Below, in pieces: positions 42,109 through 50,954 of a stretch of 64,000 nucleotides of DNA; the stretch's first letter is position 1; each line of letters starts with the position of its first letter. Where the stretch lies: NCBI GenBank assembly GCA_018780035.1, contig JADMKE010000004.1, positions 241,776 through 305,775 on the forward strand, given 5' to 3'. The position numbers were made by a program, and so were the translations under genes. Under the pieces are notes generated by a model. That model searched no databases. It was not told the origin of the DNA and was given only the letters and a program-made list of their open reading frames with translations. The stretch comes from Candidatus Sericytochromatia bacterium. GTDB taxonomy: Bacteria; Cyanobacteriota; Sericytochromatia; UBA7694.

Positions 42109-43372
42109 AGAAAAACCTGAAGCTACTTGCGGGCTGATCGGGGGTGGCTACCCGTTCGGATTGGATCGCTTGTCCCAAAACACCGGGGGTGCCATAAAAG
42201 ACCACCTTTAAGCGGCCCAGGGGTGATGAGGTTGCAGCATTGGCGGAGGTGCCAAAGCTGCGGGTAGGCAAGTCGGTCTCGCCATTGATCAGCGAAATAT
42301 TATAACCGCCGCCGCCATTGGCGACATAAATCAACTTGTCATTGGAGGTGACATCCACACCATTGGGAGAGGTGGTCGGGCGGCGGGGATCTGTATTTAA
42401 GGGAATATTGCGGCCCACACTCTGCAGGTTAATATTGCCAGCCAAGGCACGGGGGTTGGGGATCACTGTCAGTACATTGGCTGAACTGCCGGTGATATAC
42501 ATTTTGCTGCCCGCATTGTTGATGGCAATGTTTTCAGGCGAGACAGGCACATTGGCGGGAATTTGGCTGTCGCGCAGAGAGACTTGGGCCACAGGCTGTT
42601 GGATATTGGCGGCGTTAAAGACCAACAATTCGTCAGAGGCTGTATTCAGGACATAAACGCGTCCGGCGCGGTCGACGGCCAAGTCGCGCAAGTCGGAAGT
42701 GACCGTGACAGGAATTTGAAAAAATTCAGCAGGGGTAATGGTGTCTTGGCCGGGATTGATATTAAAGGCCAGCAGACGTCCATTGGCCCGATCCACCACA
42801 AAAAGGCGAGTATTGTCAGGGGATACAGCCATTTGTGAAGGGCTGGGGCGTTTGGTTTGGTTGGTACCTGTATTCAGGCGAACCACCCCTTGGGCAATGA
42901 TATTGGGCAGACGGCTGGGCACAGAGGTGTCTAAGGTGGCAATGGTGGCGGTATCGCCCACGGCCACATAAGCACGGGTACCCGTGCTGTTAAAGACCAC
43001 ACCCTGAGGAAGGGTGCCCTGAACGGTGACCTTGCCACGGCTGATAAATTCAGTGCCGGTCAAGCGCTCAAAGATAGAGACTGAGCCATCGTTGATATTG
43101 GTGACCAAAATACGGCGACTGTCAGAAGAGACCGCCAGATCATCAGGACGATTGCCTGTTTCCAACTCAGTGACCACGCGGTGGGTTAAGAGGTCAAAAA
43201 CCAATAATTGGTTGGTAGTTGGGCTGACAATCAGCGAGATATTGTTGGAGGGAGCGGTAATTTGGCCAATGGAACAGGCCGTCAGCAGGGCGCTTGCTGC
43301 GAGGGCGGTCAAAACACCCCCTAAACGACGAAGCGAGGGCTGGGACAGGGTGGTTTTCAAAGCTTTTTTCAT
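42095..43372 (-). CDS. Beta-propeller lipoprotein (YncE/lactonase-like)
   Basis: The product has 425 residues from the ATG at 43372, with AGG 7 nt upstream; a 13-residue in-frame extension is less likely. The signal peptide ends LLTAC (Cys33). The mature protein consists of repeated blades such as NQLLVFDLLTHRVVTELETG, PDDLAVSSDSRRILVTN, GVVFNSTGTRAYVAVGD and SPENIAINNAGSKMYITG, typical of YncE-like 7-bladed propellers. Ligand or enzymatic function is unknown. It heads a likely operon with pgsA and the hybrid kinase and has a good promoter upstream. Confidence 0.85.
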   Translation of the reverse strand: MKKALKTTLSQPSLRRLGGVLTALAASALLTACSIGQITAPSNNISLIVSPTTNQLLVFDLLTHRVVTELETGNRPDDLAVSSDSRRILVTNINDGSVSIFERLTGTEFISRGKVTVQGTLPQGVVFNSTGTRAYVAVGDTATIATLDTSVPSRLPNIIAQGVVRLNTGTNQTKRPSPSQMAVSPDNTRLFVVDRANGRLLAFNINPGQDTITPAEFFQIPVTVTSDLRDLAVDRAGRVYVLNTASDELLVFNAANIQQPVAQVSLRDSQIPANVPVSPENIAINNAGSKMYITGSSANVLTVIPNPRALAGNINLQSVGRNIPLNTDPRRPTTSPNGVDVTSNDKLIYVANGGGGYNISLINGETDLPTRSFGTSANAATSSPLGRLKVVFYGTPGVLGQAIQSERVATPDQPASSFRFFFDNP

Positions 43373-43449
43373 AAGAACCTGCAGAGTCTTGGTGATAGGA
43401 TCTCTTTTCAAGGTGCTGCCTTTAGAAATAGTATGGGCAGACGTCTTTC

Positions 43450-43478
43450 TTTATAGCATATTTTGCCAAGTCAGACAA
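43450..43478 (-). promoter_or_regulatory. Candidate sigma70 promoter for the beta-propeller/pgsA/kinase unit
   Basis: On the minus strand TTGTCT (43473-43478), a 17-nt spacer and TATAAA (43450-43455) with an upstream TGC giving an extended -10. A leader of about 70 nt would precede the lipoprotein ATG. Confidence 0.6.
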
Positions 43479-43593
43479 AAATTTTCATGATCGAAAAAGA
43501 CGCTTTGCAAAAATTCACATTTGAACCCAGCCCGGATCCCTCCCCCGCTTGCGGTACACTGATCTCCTGAGCCCTGTCAAAAGGAGATGTTCC

Positions 43594-46500
43594 ATGTCGG
43601 CCCCTCAATTTGTCCATTGCAATGTCCATACTGAATTCTCGCTGCTCGATTCTACCGTACGTATCAACGAGGTGGTGGCCAAAGCTGTAGAGATGGAAAT
43701 GCCAGCCCTGGCCATTACCGACAGTGGGGTGATGTATGGGGCCTTGGCGTTTTACAAACAATGCCGCAAAAATGGCATCAAACCTATTTTGGGCTGTGAG
43801 ATGTATGTCGCGCCCAAAGGGATCGAAGATCGCAGTGGGCGACGCACCGGCGACAATAATCAGCGCCTGACCCTGATCGCCAAAAACGATACCGGTTACC
43901 GCAATTTGCTCAAACTGGTGAGTGAGTCGCATATCAACGGTTTTTATTATAAGCCCCGTGTTGATCATGCCCTGCTCGAAAAATACTCAGAGGGCCTGAT
44001 CGCCATGAGCGCAGGCATGGGTGGCGAACTCCCGCAAAAGCTCATGAAAGAGGACTATGCGGGCGCCAAACAATTGGCCAATTGGTACAAAGAGCGCTTT
44101 GATTTTTACCTGGAGTTGCAGGATCATCGGATTGAATTGCAGCAAAAGATCAACCGTGGCATGATGCAGCTCTCCAAAGACCTGAATTTGCCTGTGGCGG
44201 CAACCAATGACGTGCACTATCTCAATCAGGCCGATTCGCAATTGCACGAAATGGTGCTCTGTATTCGCGATGGCAAAACCTTTAACGATACCAACCGCTT
44301 TCGCTATCCTGGCGGCCCTGAGTATTATTTCAAAAGCCCAGCGGAAATGGCGCAGCTCTTTCAAGAGGTGCCCGAGGCCCTCAGCAATACCCTTGCCATT
44401 GCCGAAAAATGCCACGTGATTATCGAAACCGGCAATTACAAATTGCCGATCTATGATGTGCCTCCCGGCCATACCCCTGAAAGCTATTTGCGTGAATTGA
44501 CCTGGAAAGGCATCCGCGAGCGCTATGCTGAGATTACGCCTGAGATTCGCCAGCGGGTTGAGTTTGAACTGGGTGTTATTGAGCATATGGGCTTCCCCAG
44601 TTATTTTTTGGTGGTCTGGGACTTTATCAATTATGCCCGTCTGCGCGGGATTTCGGTTGGGCCTGGTCGTGGTTCCGCCGCAGGCAGTATTGTCTCTTAC
44701 GCCCTGCGCATCACGGGCATCGATCCGATTCCCTTCCAATTGCTGTTCGAACGCTTCCTCAACCCCGACCGCATCAGCATGCCCGATATCGACATCGACT
44801 TTTGTATTGACCGCCGCGAAGAGGTGATTCAATACGTTACCCGCAAATATGGCGCCGACAAAGTCGCCCAAATTCTGACTGTGGGCACCTTGGGTGCCAA
44901 AATGGTCGTGCGTGATATTGCCCGCACACGGGGCTTTGCGGCGACAGAGGCCGATCGCTTGGCCAAGATGATTCCCACCAAACCGGGGGTCAAATTGGCT
45001 GACTTTATCCAAGAGGGCATGGATCTGCGCCTGGAGATGAACAAAAACCCAGAGATCAAACAATTGATCGAAGATGCACTCAAGCTCGAAGGCAATGCCC
45101 GCCAGGTTGGAGTCCATGCCGCCGGGGTCGTGATTTCACGCGATTCTCTCGATACTGTGGTGCCGCTGCGGGCTGAAGACGGCAAACTCATCACCCAATT
45201 CACCAAAGATGAGGTCGAAGAGGTCGGTCTGCTCAAAATGGACTTTTTGGGCCTGCGCAACTTGACCATGATCTCCAAAACCCTTGAGATTCTTAAAGAA
45301 TCCCGTGGGATTGAATTGGACATGGAAACCCTGCCTTTTGACGATGAAAACGCCTACAAACTGCTCAGCTCGGGCTTTACGATTGGGGTCTTTCAATTGG
45401 AATCCACGGGCATGCAAAAGTTGGTACGCCGTCTGATGCCCAACAATATTGAGGATATTACCGCCCTGGTTGCACTCTACCGCCCCGGCCCCTTGGGCAG
45501 TGGGATGGACGTTGACTTTGTCGAGCGCAAATTTGGGCGGCAGCAGGTCACTTATTACGATCCCTCGCTCGAAGAGATGATCAAACCTATGCTCAAAGAC
45601 ACCTTTGGTTTGATTCTCTACCAAGAGCAGATCATGCAGATCTCGCGCACGGTGGCCGATTTTACACCGGGTGAAGCCGATAATTTGCGCAAAGCGATGG
45701 GCAAAAAACAGGCCGATGTGATGGCCAAAATGAAGGCCAAATTCATCGAGGGCTCTGAGAAAAAACAGATTCGCAAAGAAGTGGCTGAAAATCTCTTTAA
45801 TGTCATGGAAGAATTTGCCAAATATGGTTTTAACAAGAGTCACAGTGCGGCTTATGCCTATGTGGCCTATCAAACAGCGTGGCTCAAGGCCAATTATCCT
45901 GTCGAGTATATGGCTGCGTTGATTTCCAGCGTGATGAGTACCCAGGACAAGGTTCCGCTCTACGTCGGCGAGGCCCGGCGTATGAAGATCCGCATTTTGC
46001 CGCCAGATATCAACGAGAGCATCCATAATTTTTCGGTCTTTGACAAAAATATCCGCTTTGGTTTGGGGGCGGTCAAAAACTTGGGGGCGGCGGCAATCGA
46101 AAATATTTTGGCCGATCGCAAGGCCAATGGACCTTTTACCTCTTTTTATGATTTCTGTTCGCGGGTGGATTTGCGGGTCTGCAATAAACGCTCCTTGGAG
46201 AGTTTGATCAAAGCGGGGGCTTTTGATGGCATTCTCGACAACCGCAATATGCTTTTGCAGAATTTGGATAACACCATGGGCGCGGCCAACGACGCCCAAA
46301 AACACAAAAACATGGGCCAGACCAGTTTCTTTGAACTCGATGGGGCTGCCGATCTCGATTTTGAAAGGGCGCCCAGGCTGATCGAAGCACCCGAGTCCGA
46401 CCGCGAAACCTTGCTGATACACGAAAAAGAGGTGATCGGGATCTATGTTTCGGGCCACCCTCTGGACATGGTCAAAGAACAGGTGCAGGCCTTTGCCCAG

Positions 46501-47040
46501 CACTCGGTGATTGACCTGCCCGAACTCGAAGAGGGCCGAGAAACCACTTTGGCAGGCCTCGTGGTCGAACGCCGAATCAAAACCAATGATAAAAACGAAA
46601 ATATGCTCTTTTTAAAGATCGAAGATCTGACCGGCGAAATAGAAATTTTTGTTGCCCCCAAAACCTTTGAAAAATTCCGAACCCTGCTCGAAGGTGAAGA
46701 CAAACTCTTGCTCAAAGCCAAAATTCGGCCCAAGCGGGACGATACCGAACCTCCCAGGTTGGCCCTGTTTGGGGTCTATTCGCTGATGCAATTGGAAACC
46801 CTGCGTTTGCGTTTTCCTGAATATGACGTGCGCAGGCTGACGGCTTTGCGCTGTCTCTTGCAAGATTTTCCCGGTGAGACACCTGTGGTCATTTTGTCTG
46901 AACAGGAGCCCGAAAATGCAATTGCGGTGGGCTGCGATTTTTGGATTCAGCCCGAAGAAAAATTGCTGAATCGCCTCGTAAAAAGTTTGGGTGAAGCCAA
47001 TGTAACATTGGTAAAAGCGGCCACAGCAGCCACAGCTTGA
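43594..47040 (+). CDS. dnaE: DNA polymerase III alpha subunit
   Basis: The product has 1148 residues from the ATG at 43594, with AAGGAG 8 nt upstream. Domains in order: N-terminal PHP domain, palm with GPGRGSAAGS and catalytic PDIDIDF (Asp400, Asp402), fingers, the beta-clamp-binding region, helix-hairpin-helix, and a C-terminal OB fold (TTLAGLVVERRIKTNDKNEN, residues about 985-1060). It is the replicative polymerase. The PHP motif reads HCNVHTEFSLLD and ITDSG where metal-binding PHPs have HxH and TDHG, so intrinsic proofreading is probably lost. There is no intein or split. A terminator lies 241 nt downstream. GGTACACT (43553-43560) is a possible extended -10. Confidence 0.98.
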   Translation: MSAPQFVHCNVHTEFSLLDSTVRINEVVAKAVEMEMPALAITDSGVMYGALAFYKQCRKNGIKPILGCEMYVAPKGIEDRSGRRTGDNNQRLTLIAKNDTGYRNLLKLVSESHINGFYYKPRVDHALLEKYSEGLIAMSAGMGGELPQKLMKEDYAGAKQLANWYKERFDFYLELQDHRIELQQKINRGMMQLSKDLNLPVAATNDVHYLNQADSQLHEMVLCIRDGKTFNDTNRFRYPGGPEYYFKSPAEMAQLFQEVPEALSNTLAIAEKCHVIIETGNYKLPIYDVPPGHTPESYLRELTWKGIRERYAEITPEIRQRVEFELGVIEHMGFPSYFLVVWDFINYARLRGISVGPGRGSAAGSIVSYALRITGIDPIPFQLLFERFLNPDRISMPDIDIDFCIDRREEVIQYVTRKYGADKVAQILTVGTLGAKMVVRDIARTRGFAATEADRLAKMIPTKPGVKLADFIQEGMDLRLEMNKNPEIKQLIEDALKLEGNARQVGVHAAGVVISRDSLDTVVPLRAEDGKLITQFTKDEVEEVGLLKMDFLGLRNLTMISKTLEILKESRGIELDMETLPFDDENAYKLLSSGFTIGVFQLESTGMQKLVRRLMPNNIEDITALVALYRPGPLGSGMDVDFVERKFGRQQVTYYDPSLEEMIKPMLKDTFGLILYQEQIMQISRTVADFTPGEADNLRKAMGKKQADVMAKMKAKFIEGSEKKQIRKEVAENLFNVMEEFAKYGFNKSHSAAYAYVAYQTAWLKANYPVEYMAALISSVMSTQDKVPLYVGEARRMKIRILPPDINESIHNFSVFDKNIRFGLGAVKNLGAAAIENILADRKANGPFTSFYDFCSRVDLRVCNKRSLESLIKAGAFDGILDNRNMLLQNLDNTMGAANDAQKHKNMGQTSFFELDGAADLDFERAPRLIEAPESDRETLLIHEKEVIGIYVSGHPLDMVKEQVQAFAQHSVIDLPELEEGRETTLAGLVVERRIKTNDKNENMLFLKIEDLTGEIEIFVAPKTFEKFRTLLEGEDKLLLKAKIRPKRDDTEPPRLALFGVYSLMQLETLRLRFPEYDVRRLTALRCLLQDFPGETPVVILSEQEPENAIAVGCDFWIQPEEKLLNRLVKSLGEANVTLVKAATAATA

Positions 47041-47361
47041 GGTCTCAATCTGAGGCCACAACCCAGTTTGTATCACATTTTTATCGTGTCATTTCACAAA
47101 TGTTTTATTTTTGTCAAGGTTTTTTAAGCCCAATGTTGTTTAAATTTTTGCAAAATTTTATTTCTATGCGACAGAGGCGCCATCTTTTCTTAACATCTTT
47201 CAGGTATTGTAGATATCAAGACCAGATCATCAAGGATTCATAAAACAGTCCACTGGTTAGCCCATCAAAACTCTAGCTTGTGCCCCTCCCAGGGGCATTT
47301 TTTTTTCGGCTTTTTGGTGGTACGATAGGCCTATCCCCACCGAGATCTGAAGGAGTTTTTT
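47041..47361. other. AT-rich intergenic region between dnaE and elbB
   Basis: No open frame of note. Pyrimidine- and T-rich DNA follows the dnaE stop, and a strong terminator appears only 241 nt later. The stretch is either a long 3' untranslated region or carries a small untranslated RNA of its own. GGTACGAT (47319-47326) after the terminator could be the -10 region of elbB. Confidence 0.4.
47281..47306 (+). terminator. Rho-independent terminator
   Basis: TGCCCCT-CCC-AGGGGCA stem-loop (47281-47297) followed directly by nine T residues. It ends the transcript from dnaE or from a small RNA in the preceding region. Confidence 0.9.
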
Positions 47362-48027
47362 ATGAAAAAAGTGGCTGTGGTTTTGTCTGGCTGTGGTGTT
47401 TTTGATGGGGCCGAAATTTATGAATCGACCTTGACCCTTTTAAACCTGGATCGTTTAGACGTTCCCTATCAATGTATGGCGCCCAATATTCCCCAAATGC
47501 ACGTGATCAATCACCTCACGGGCCAAGTGGCAGAAGGTGAGACCCGCAATGTCTTGGTTGAAGCTGCTCGCGTGGCCCGGGGCGAGATTATCGATTTGGC
47601 CCAGGCCAAAGCGGCCGATTACAGTGCCGTGATTTTTCCGGGGGGCTTTGGGGCAGCCAAAAACCTCTGCGACTTTGCTGTTAAAGGGCCCGATTGTGAG
47701 GTCAATCCCGAAGTCGAGCGTCTGATCTCTGAGGCGTTGGCGGCCAAGATTCCTCTCGGTTTTGTCTGTATTGCCCCTGCGATTATGGGAAAAGTGGCGC
47801 AAAAAGCTGGCTTGGAGACCACCCTCACCCTGGGCACGGGCGCCGATTGGGCCGAAAAAATGCAGGCAATGGGCACCCACCATCTCAGTTGCCCTGTGCG
47901 CGAAGTGGCAATTGATGAAACCCATCGAATTATTTCAACCCCTGCTTATATGGAAGCGGGGCGGATTTCAGAGGCCGCAGATGGCATTGAAAAACTGGTC
48001 AAAACCCTGGTCGGTTGGCTGCGTTAG
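47362..48027 (+). CDS. elbB: ElbB-type DJ-1/PfpI-superfamily protein (glyoxalase-like)
   Basis: The product has 221 residues, with AAGGAG 8 nt upstream. It matches ElbB: KKVAVVLSGCGVFDGAEIYE, PGGFGAAKNLCDFAVKG, IPLGFVCIAPAI (nucleophile-elbow cysteine) and TPAYMEAGRISEAADGIEKL. This class-I glutamine-amidotransferase-like fold is found in DJ-1/PfpI proteins. E. coli ElbB has been reported to have weak glyoxalase activity and was earlier linked to isoprenoid synthesis; its exact role is unsettled. Followed after 21 nt by a hypothetical gene. Confidence 0.93.
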   Translation: MKKVAVVLSGCGVFDGAEIYESTLTLLNLDRLDVPYQCMAPNIPQMHVINHLTGQVAEGETRNVLVEAARVARGEIIDLAQAKAADYSAVIFPGGFGAAKNLCDFAVKGPDCEVNPEVERLISEALAAKIPLGFVCIAPAIMGKVAQKAGLETTLTLGTGADWAEKMQAMGTHHLSCPVREVAIDETHRIISTPAYMEAGRISEAADGIEKLVKTLVGWLR

Positions 48028-48048
48028 ACCAGAGCGGGCAGCCGTCCG

Positions 48049-48660
48049 ATGCAAGTTACACCCACCGAAGTCACGGCCCTGATGCAGAGCCTGCAGCCAG
48101 CTGTTCCGCTGATGAATATTTTGGAGGGGTACAAAGATCTGCAGTCAGTGATGGCTGTTTTAGAGGCCCAACAAAGTTTTGACCTCAAAAATAATTTGGC
48201 CCAATTCGGAGAGCGGGAAGGGCCATTGCCTTTCCCGGAAGAACACGACAGAATCAAATACATAGGTTATTTTTTAACCGCCCATCTTGATCCGTTGCGC
48301 GCCATCACGATCAAGTTTAACTTTGGCAGTGGGTTGGCCTTTCAACCCTTGGTGCTGATACTCAAAGCTTTTTCCCTGCAAGGGACTCACCGCCCCCGAT
48401 TGGTGCAGGGGCTTTCGCTCTCTCAAATCGGAGAAACCAATGGCGTGGGATTTGTCGGTTTTGAATTTGAGCCCTTGAATCAGCTTTTAAAAGATCCGGC
48501 CCGGATCACAGGTTTTCAGGTTTATTTAATGCGCCCCAAAAAGTTGGAGATCCCTGAACTGCCCGTGGAAAGCGTGTACACTGAACCAGAGATTGGCCCA
48601 GGTGTGGTGCGTGCTGCCCCTGAGCTTCATGTCTATAAACATATTGATACACGGGCGTGA
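48049..48660 (+). CDS. Hypothetical protein
   Basis: The product has 203 residues and is not recognised. It has no signal peptide or membrane segment. It looks like a compact alpha/beta protein: an N-terminal helix (TEVTALMQSLQPAVPLMNIL), strand-rich middle (AITIKFNFGSGLAFQPLVLI) and a C-terminal extension with VYTEPEIGPG. The Shine-Dalgarno is weak. It is sandwiched between elbB (21 nt) and thrC (9 nt) in the same direction, so co-transcription is likely. Confidence 0.65.
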   Translation: MQVTPTEVTALMQSLQPAVPLMNILEGYKDLQSVMAVLEAQQSFDLKNNLAQFGEREGPLPFPEEHDRIKYIGYFLTAHLDPLRAITIKFNFGSGLAFQPLVLILKAFSLQGTHRPRLVQGLSLSQIGETNGVGFVGFEFEPLNQLLKDPARITGFQVYLMRPKKLEIPELPVESVYTEPEIGPGVVRAAPELHVYKHIDTRA

Positions 48661-48669
48661 GGTTTGTTT

Positions 48670-49725
48670 ATGTGGAAAGGTTTGATTCATCAATACCGGG
48701 AATTTTTGCCGGTTTCAGAAAAGACCCCAGTGGTGTCGCTGCACGAAGGCAATACCCCTTTGATTTATGCCAACCATCTCAGTGAGTTAATCGGGGCTCA
48801 GGTTTGGCTCAAATATGAGGGTCTGAACCCCACGGGTTCATTCAAAGATCGTGGCATGACCATGGCGATCTCCAAAGCCCTAGAAGCCGGTAGCAAAGCC
48901 GTGATGTGTGCTTCGACAGGCAATACTTCGGCGGCCATGGCGGCCTATTGCGCCCGCGCTGGGATGATGGGCTATATTTTGGTTCCTGATGGTTATGTGG
49001 CATTGGGCAAACTCTCCCAAGCGATTGCTCACGGCTCCCGTGTTGTGCCGATCAAAGGCAATTTTGATCAGGCGCTGGAACTCGTGCGGGCCCTCTGTGA
49101 GAAATACCCCGTCACTTTGGTCAATTCGATCAATCCCTTTCGAATCGAAGGCCAACAGACGGCAGCCTTTGAGGTCTGCGATCAATTGGGTTCGCCCCCG
49201 GATATTCTCTCTATTCCCGTGGGCAATGCGGGCAATATCACCGCCTATTGGAAGGGCTTTAAAGCCTACCATGCCAAAGGCCTGACCGAATTCTTGCCCC
49301 GCATGTGGGGCTTTCAGGCTGAAGGGGCCGCGCCGATTGTCTACAAGCGCCGTTTTGAAAAGCCCGAAACCATTGCCACTGCGATTCGGATTGGCAATCC
49401 CGCCAGTTGGGACTTGGCCAATCAGGCCCTGGAAGAGTCGCGCGGTCATATTGATGCGGTCACAGATGACGAGATTTTGGCGGCTTATGCACTGCTCTCC
49501 AAACGCGAAGGCGTCTTTTGCGAACCCGCTTCAGCGGCTTCGGTGGCAGGTCTTCTCAAAATGAAAGCTGCAGACAAAATTCAGTCCGGCAGCCGAATTG
49601 TCTGCGTTTTAACCGGCCATGGACTCAAAGACCCTGACCGGGCAATTGCCTATCACACCCAAGGCACCCAATTGCAGGCGGTGGAGCCCACATTGGATGC
49701 CTTGACGGAGTTATTGGGTTTTTAA
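48670..49725 (+). CDS. thrC: Threonine synthase
   Basis: The product has 351 residues from the ATG at 48670, with GAGG 7 nt upstream; an in-frame TTG 6 nt earlier is the alternative. It is a PLP fold-type II enzyme: [34 protein letters not shown] (Schiff-base Lys in SFKDRG), [35 protein letters not shown] and [13 protein letters not shown]. Its length fits the short class of threonine synthase (B. subtilis type). It converts O-phosphohomoserine to threonine. No other threonine gene is adjacent. Confidence 0.95.
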   Translation: MWKGLIHQYREFLPVSEKTPVVSLHEGNTPLIYANHLSELIGAQVWLKYEGLNPTGSFKDRGMTMAISKALEAGSKAVMCASTGNTSAAMAAYCARAGMMGYILVPDGYVALGKLSQAIAHGSRVVPIKGNFDQALELVRALCEKYPVTLVNSINPFRIEGQQTAAFEVCDQLGSPPDILSIPVGNAGNITAYWKGFKAYHAKGLTEFLPRMWGFQAEGAAPIVYKRRFEKPETIATAIRIGNPASWDLANQALEESRGHIDAVTDDEILAAYALLSKREGVFCEPASAASVAGLLKMKAADKIQSGSRIVCVLTGHGLKDPDRAIAYHTQGTQLQAVEPTLDALTELLGF

Positions 49726-49737
49726 GCGCTTGGATTT

Positions 49738-50808
49738 TTAGCGGCGGCGGCGACTGCTGCTGCCGCTGCTGCTCCGGCTGCGACTAGAGGAACTGCCAAA
49801 GCTGCTGCCACTCCGGCTGCGGTTGGAGCTGGAACCGAAAGTGGAACCGGTTGAGCTGCGGCTGCTGCTCGAACCAAAGCTTGAGCCTGTGCTGCTGCGA
49901 TTGGAACTTGAGCCAAAGCTGGAACCGCTTGTGCTGCCCGTGGTTGAGCCCGTTGTTCTGCTGCGGCTAGAAGAACTCCCAAAGCTACTGGTGTTGGTGC
50001 CGCCGGAGCCCACTGGCCGTTTATTGGTGGTGGTGCCAAAGCTGCTGCCTTTGACATTGGAGAGTGAATTGCGGGATTGGTTCATGCCACTGCGGGTCGT
50101 GGTGGTGGTTTTGCCTGTGTTAAAGTTGGTTTTGGTGCCCAAACTGCCACGGGTACGGGTGGAGCCGCTGCCAAAGCCGCTTGTGCGGTATTTGGTGCGG
50201 TAGGCGCTGCTGCTCAAACGACCGCGGTAGGAGCTAAACGGTACCACACGTCCGCCTCTGTAATAACTGGGATAATAGCCCCGGTAATAAGGGGGGTGGT
50301 AAAAACGTGGGCGGGCCATATCAAAGAGCCAAGCTGCCAGCAAAATTTCTCCCAGCGGAAAATGGTTGCGGTAAACCGTATTGGGGGGGTAATAATTGGG
50401 GTTGCCCTGTACGGCTACTTCGGCCTGTTGGGCATTCTGGCTGATCATGACCTGGGCGACATCGCTGCGCTCACCGTTTTCATTGGTAAAGAGCACAAAT
50501 CCCCGTTGATCGCCCTCGCGAAACTCTTCGACGTTGAGATAGTCAATATTGCCGTCATTGTTGAGATCGAGGTTGTTCACCCCAGATTCATTCAGGGTTT
50601 TTTCCAGGGCTTCGCCATTTTTGGCTTCGCGCACCAAAGCGGGCAATTGGCTGAGATCCAAACCATCACCTACATTATTGGCAACCACAGAGACGTCTTG
50701 ATTTTGTTTGGGGCGGTAGGTGTGTTTTTCTTCTTTGCCTTTGCATCCAGTCAGAACATTCAGGCTGAGAGAGAGTCCCAGGGCCAGTGTGGCAAGTGGT
50801 TTCAGCAT
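49738..50808 (-). CDS. Lipoprotein with EF-hand-like loop and Ser/Gly/Arg repeat tail
   Basis: The product has 356 residues from the ATG at 50808, with AAGGAG 6 nt upstream. The signal peptide ends VLTGC. A folded region (30-160) contains LDLNNDGNIDYLNVEEF, a calcium-binding EF-hand/dockerin-like DxNxDGxID loop. A Tyr/Arg/Pro-rich segment (about 180-220) follows, then a low-complexity tail of more than 130 residues dominated by Ser, Gly, Thr and Arg. At least five SFGSSS-type repeats are present, and the protein ends SSRRRR. It is a predicted surface lipoprotein; adhesion or polymer binding is only a guess. It is convergent with thrC. Confidence 0.8.
   Translation of the reverse strand: MLKPLATLALGLSLSLNVLTGCKGKEEKHTYRPKQNQDVSVVANNVGDGLDLSQLPALVREAKNGEALEKTLNESGVNNLDLNNDGNIDYLNVEEFREGDQRGFVLFTNENGERSDVAQVMISQNAQQAEVAVQGNPNYYPPNTVYRNHFPLGEILLAAWLFDMARPRFYHPPYYRGYYPSYYRGGRVVPFSSYRGRLSSSAYRTKYRTSGFGSGSTRTRGSLGTKTNFNTGKTTTTTRSGMNQSRNSLSNVKGSSFGTTTNKRPVGSGGTNTSSFGSSSSRSRTTGSTTGSTSGSSFGSSSNRSSTGSSFGSSSSRSSTGSTFGSSSNRSRSGSSFGSSSSRSRSSSGSSSRRRR
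49741..49995. repeat. Tandem coding repeat (FGSSS[SN]RS units)
   Basis: Inside the 3' end of the lipoprotein gene about five units encode F-G-S-S-S-S/N-R-S followed by a Thr/Ser/Gly/Arg spacer. The middle units have a 13-residue (39-bp) period. Such repeats can vary in copy number by slippage. Confidence 0.7.
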
Positions 50809-50954
50809 CGGTTTCTCCTTGGCTTTCAACTTCGATAAACAAGACTTATTTATTTAGACAGTTTGAGCGGGATTTCTGTTCATATTGCCCCGCTTTTAAC
50901 AAGCTCATCCTAACACAAAACCCCAGCGGATTTCACCTGTCTTTCTTTCCCCAA

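Noticed and set aside
43987-46503. Two long minus-strand frames (376 and 455 codons)
   Set aside because: Both lie antisense to dnaE, which is certain from its catalytic motifs.
49741-49995. CRISPR-like array
   Set aside because: The periodicity is in-frame coding repeat without spacers of constant length or conserved direct repeats.
49823-50203. Leu/Glu/Pro-rich plus-strand frame
   Set aside because: It is the complement of the Ser/Gly repeat of the minus-strand lipoprotein, so its low complexity is inherited.
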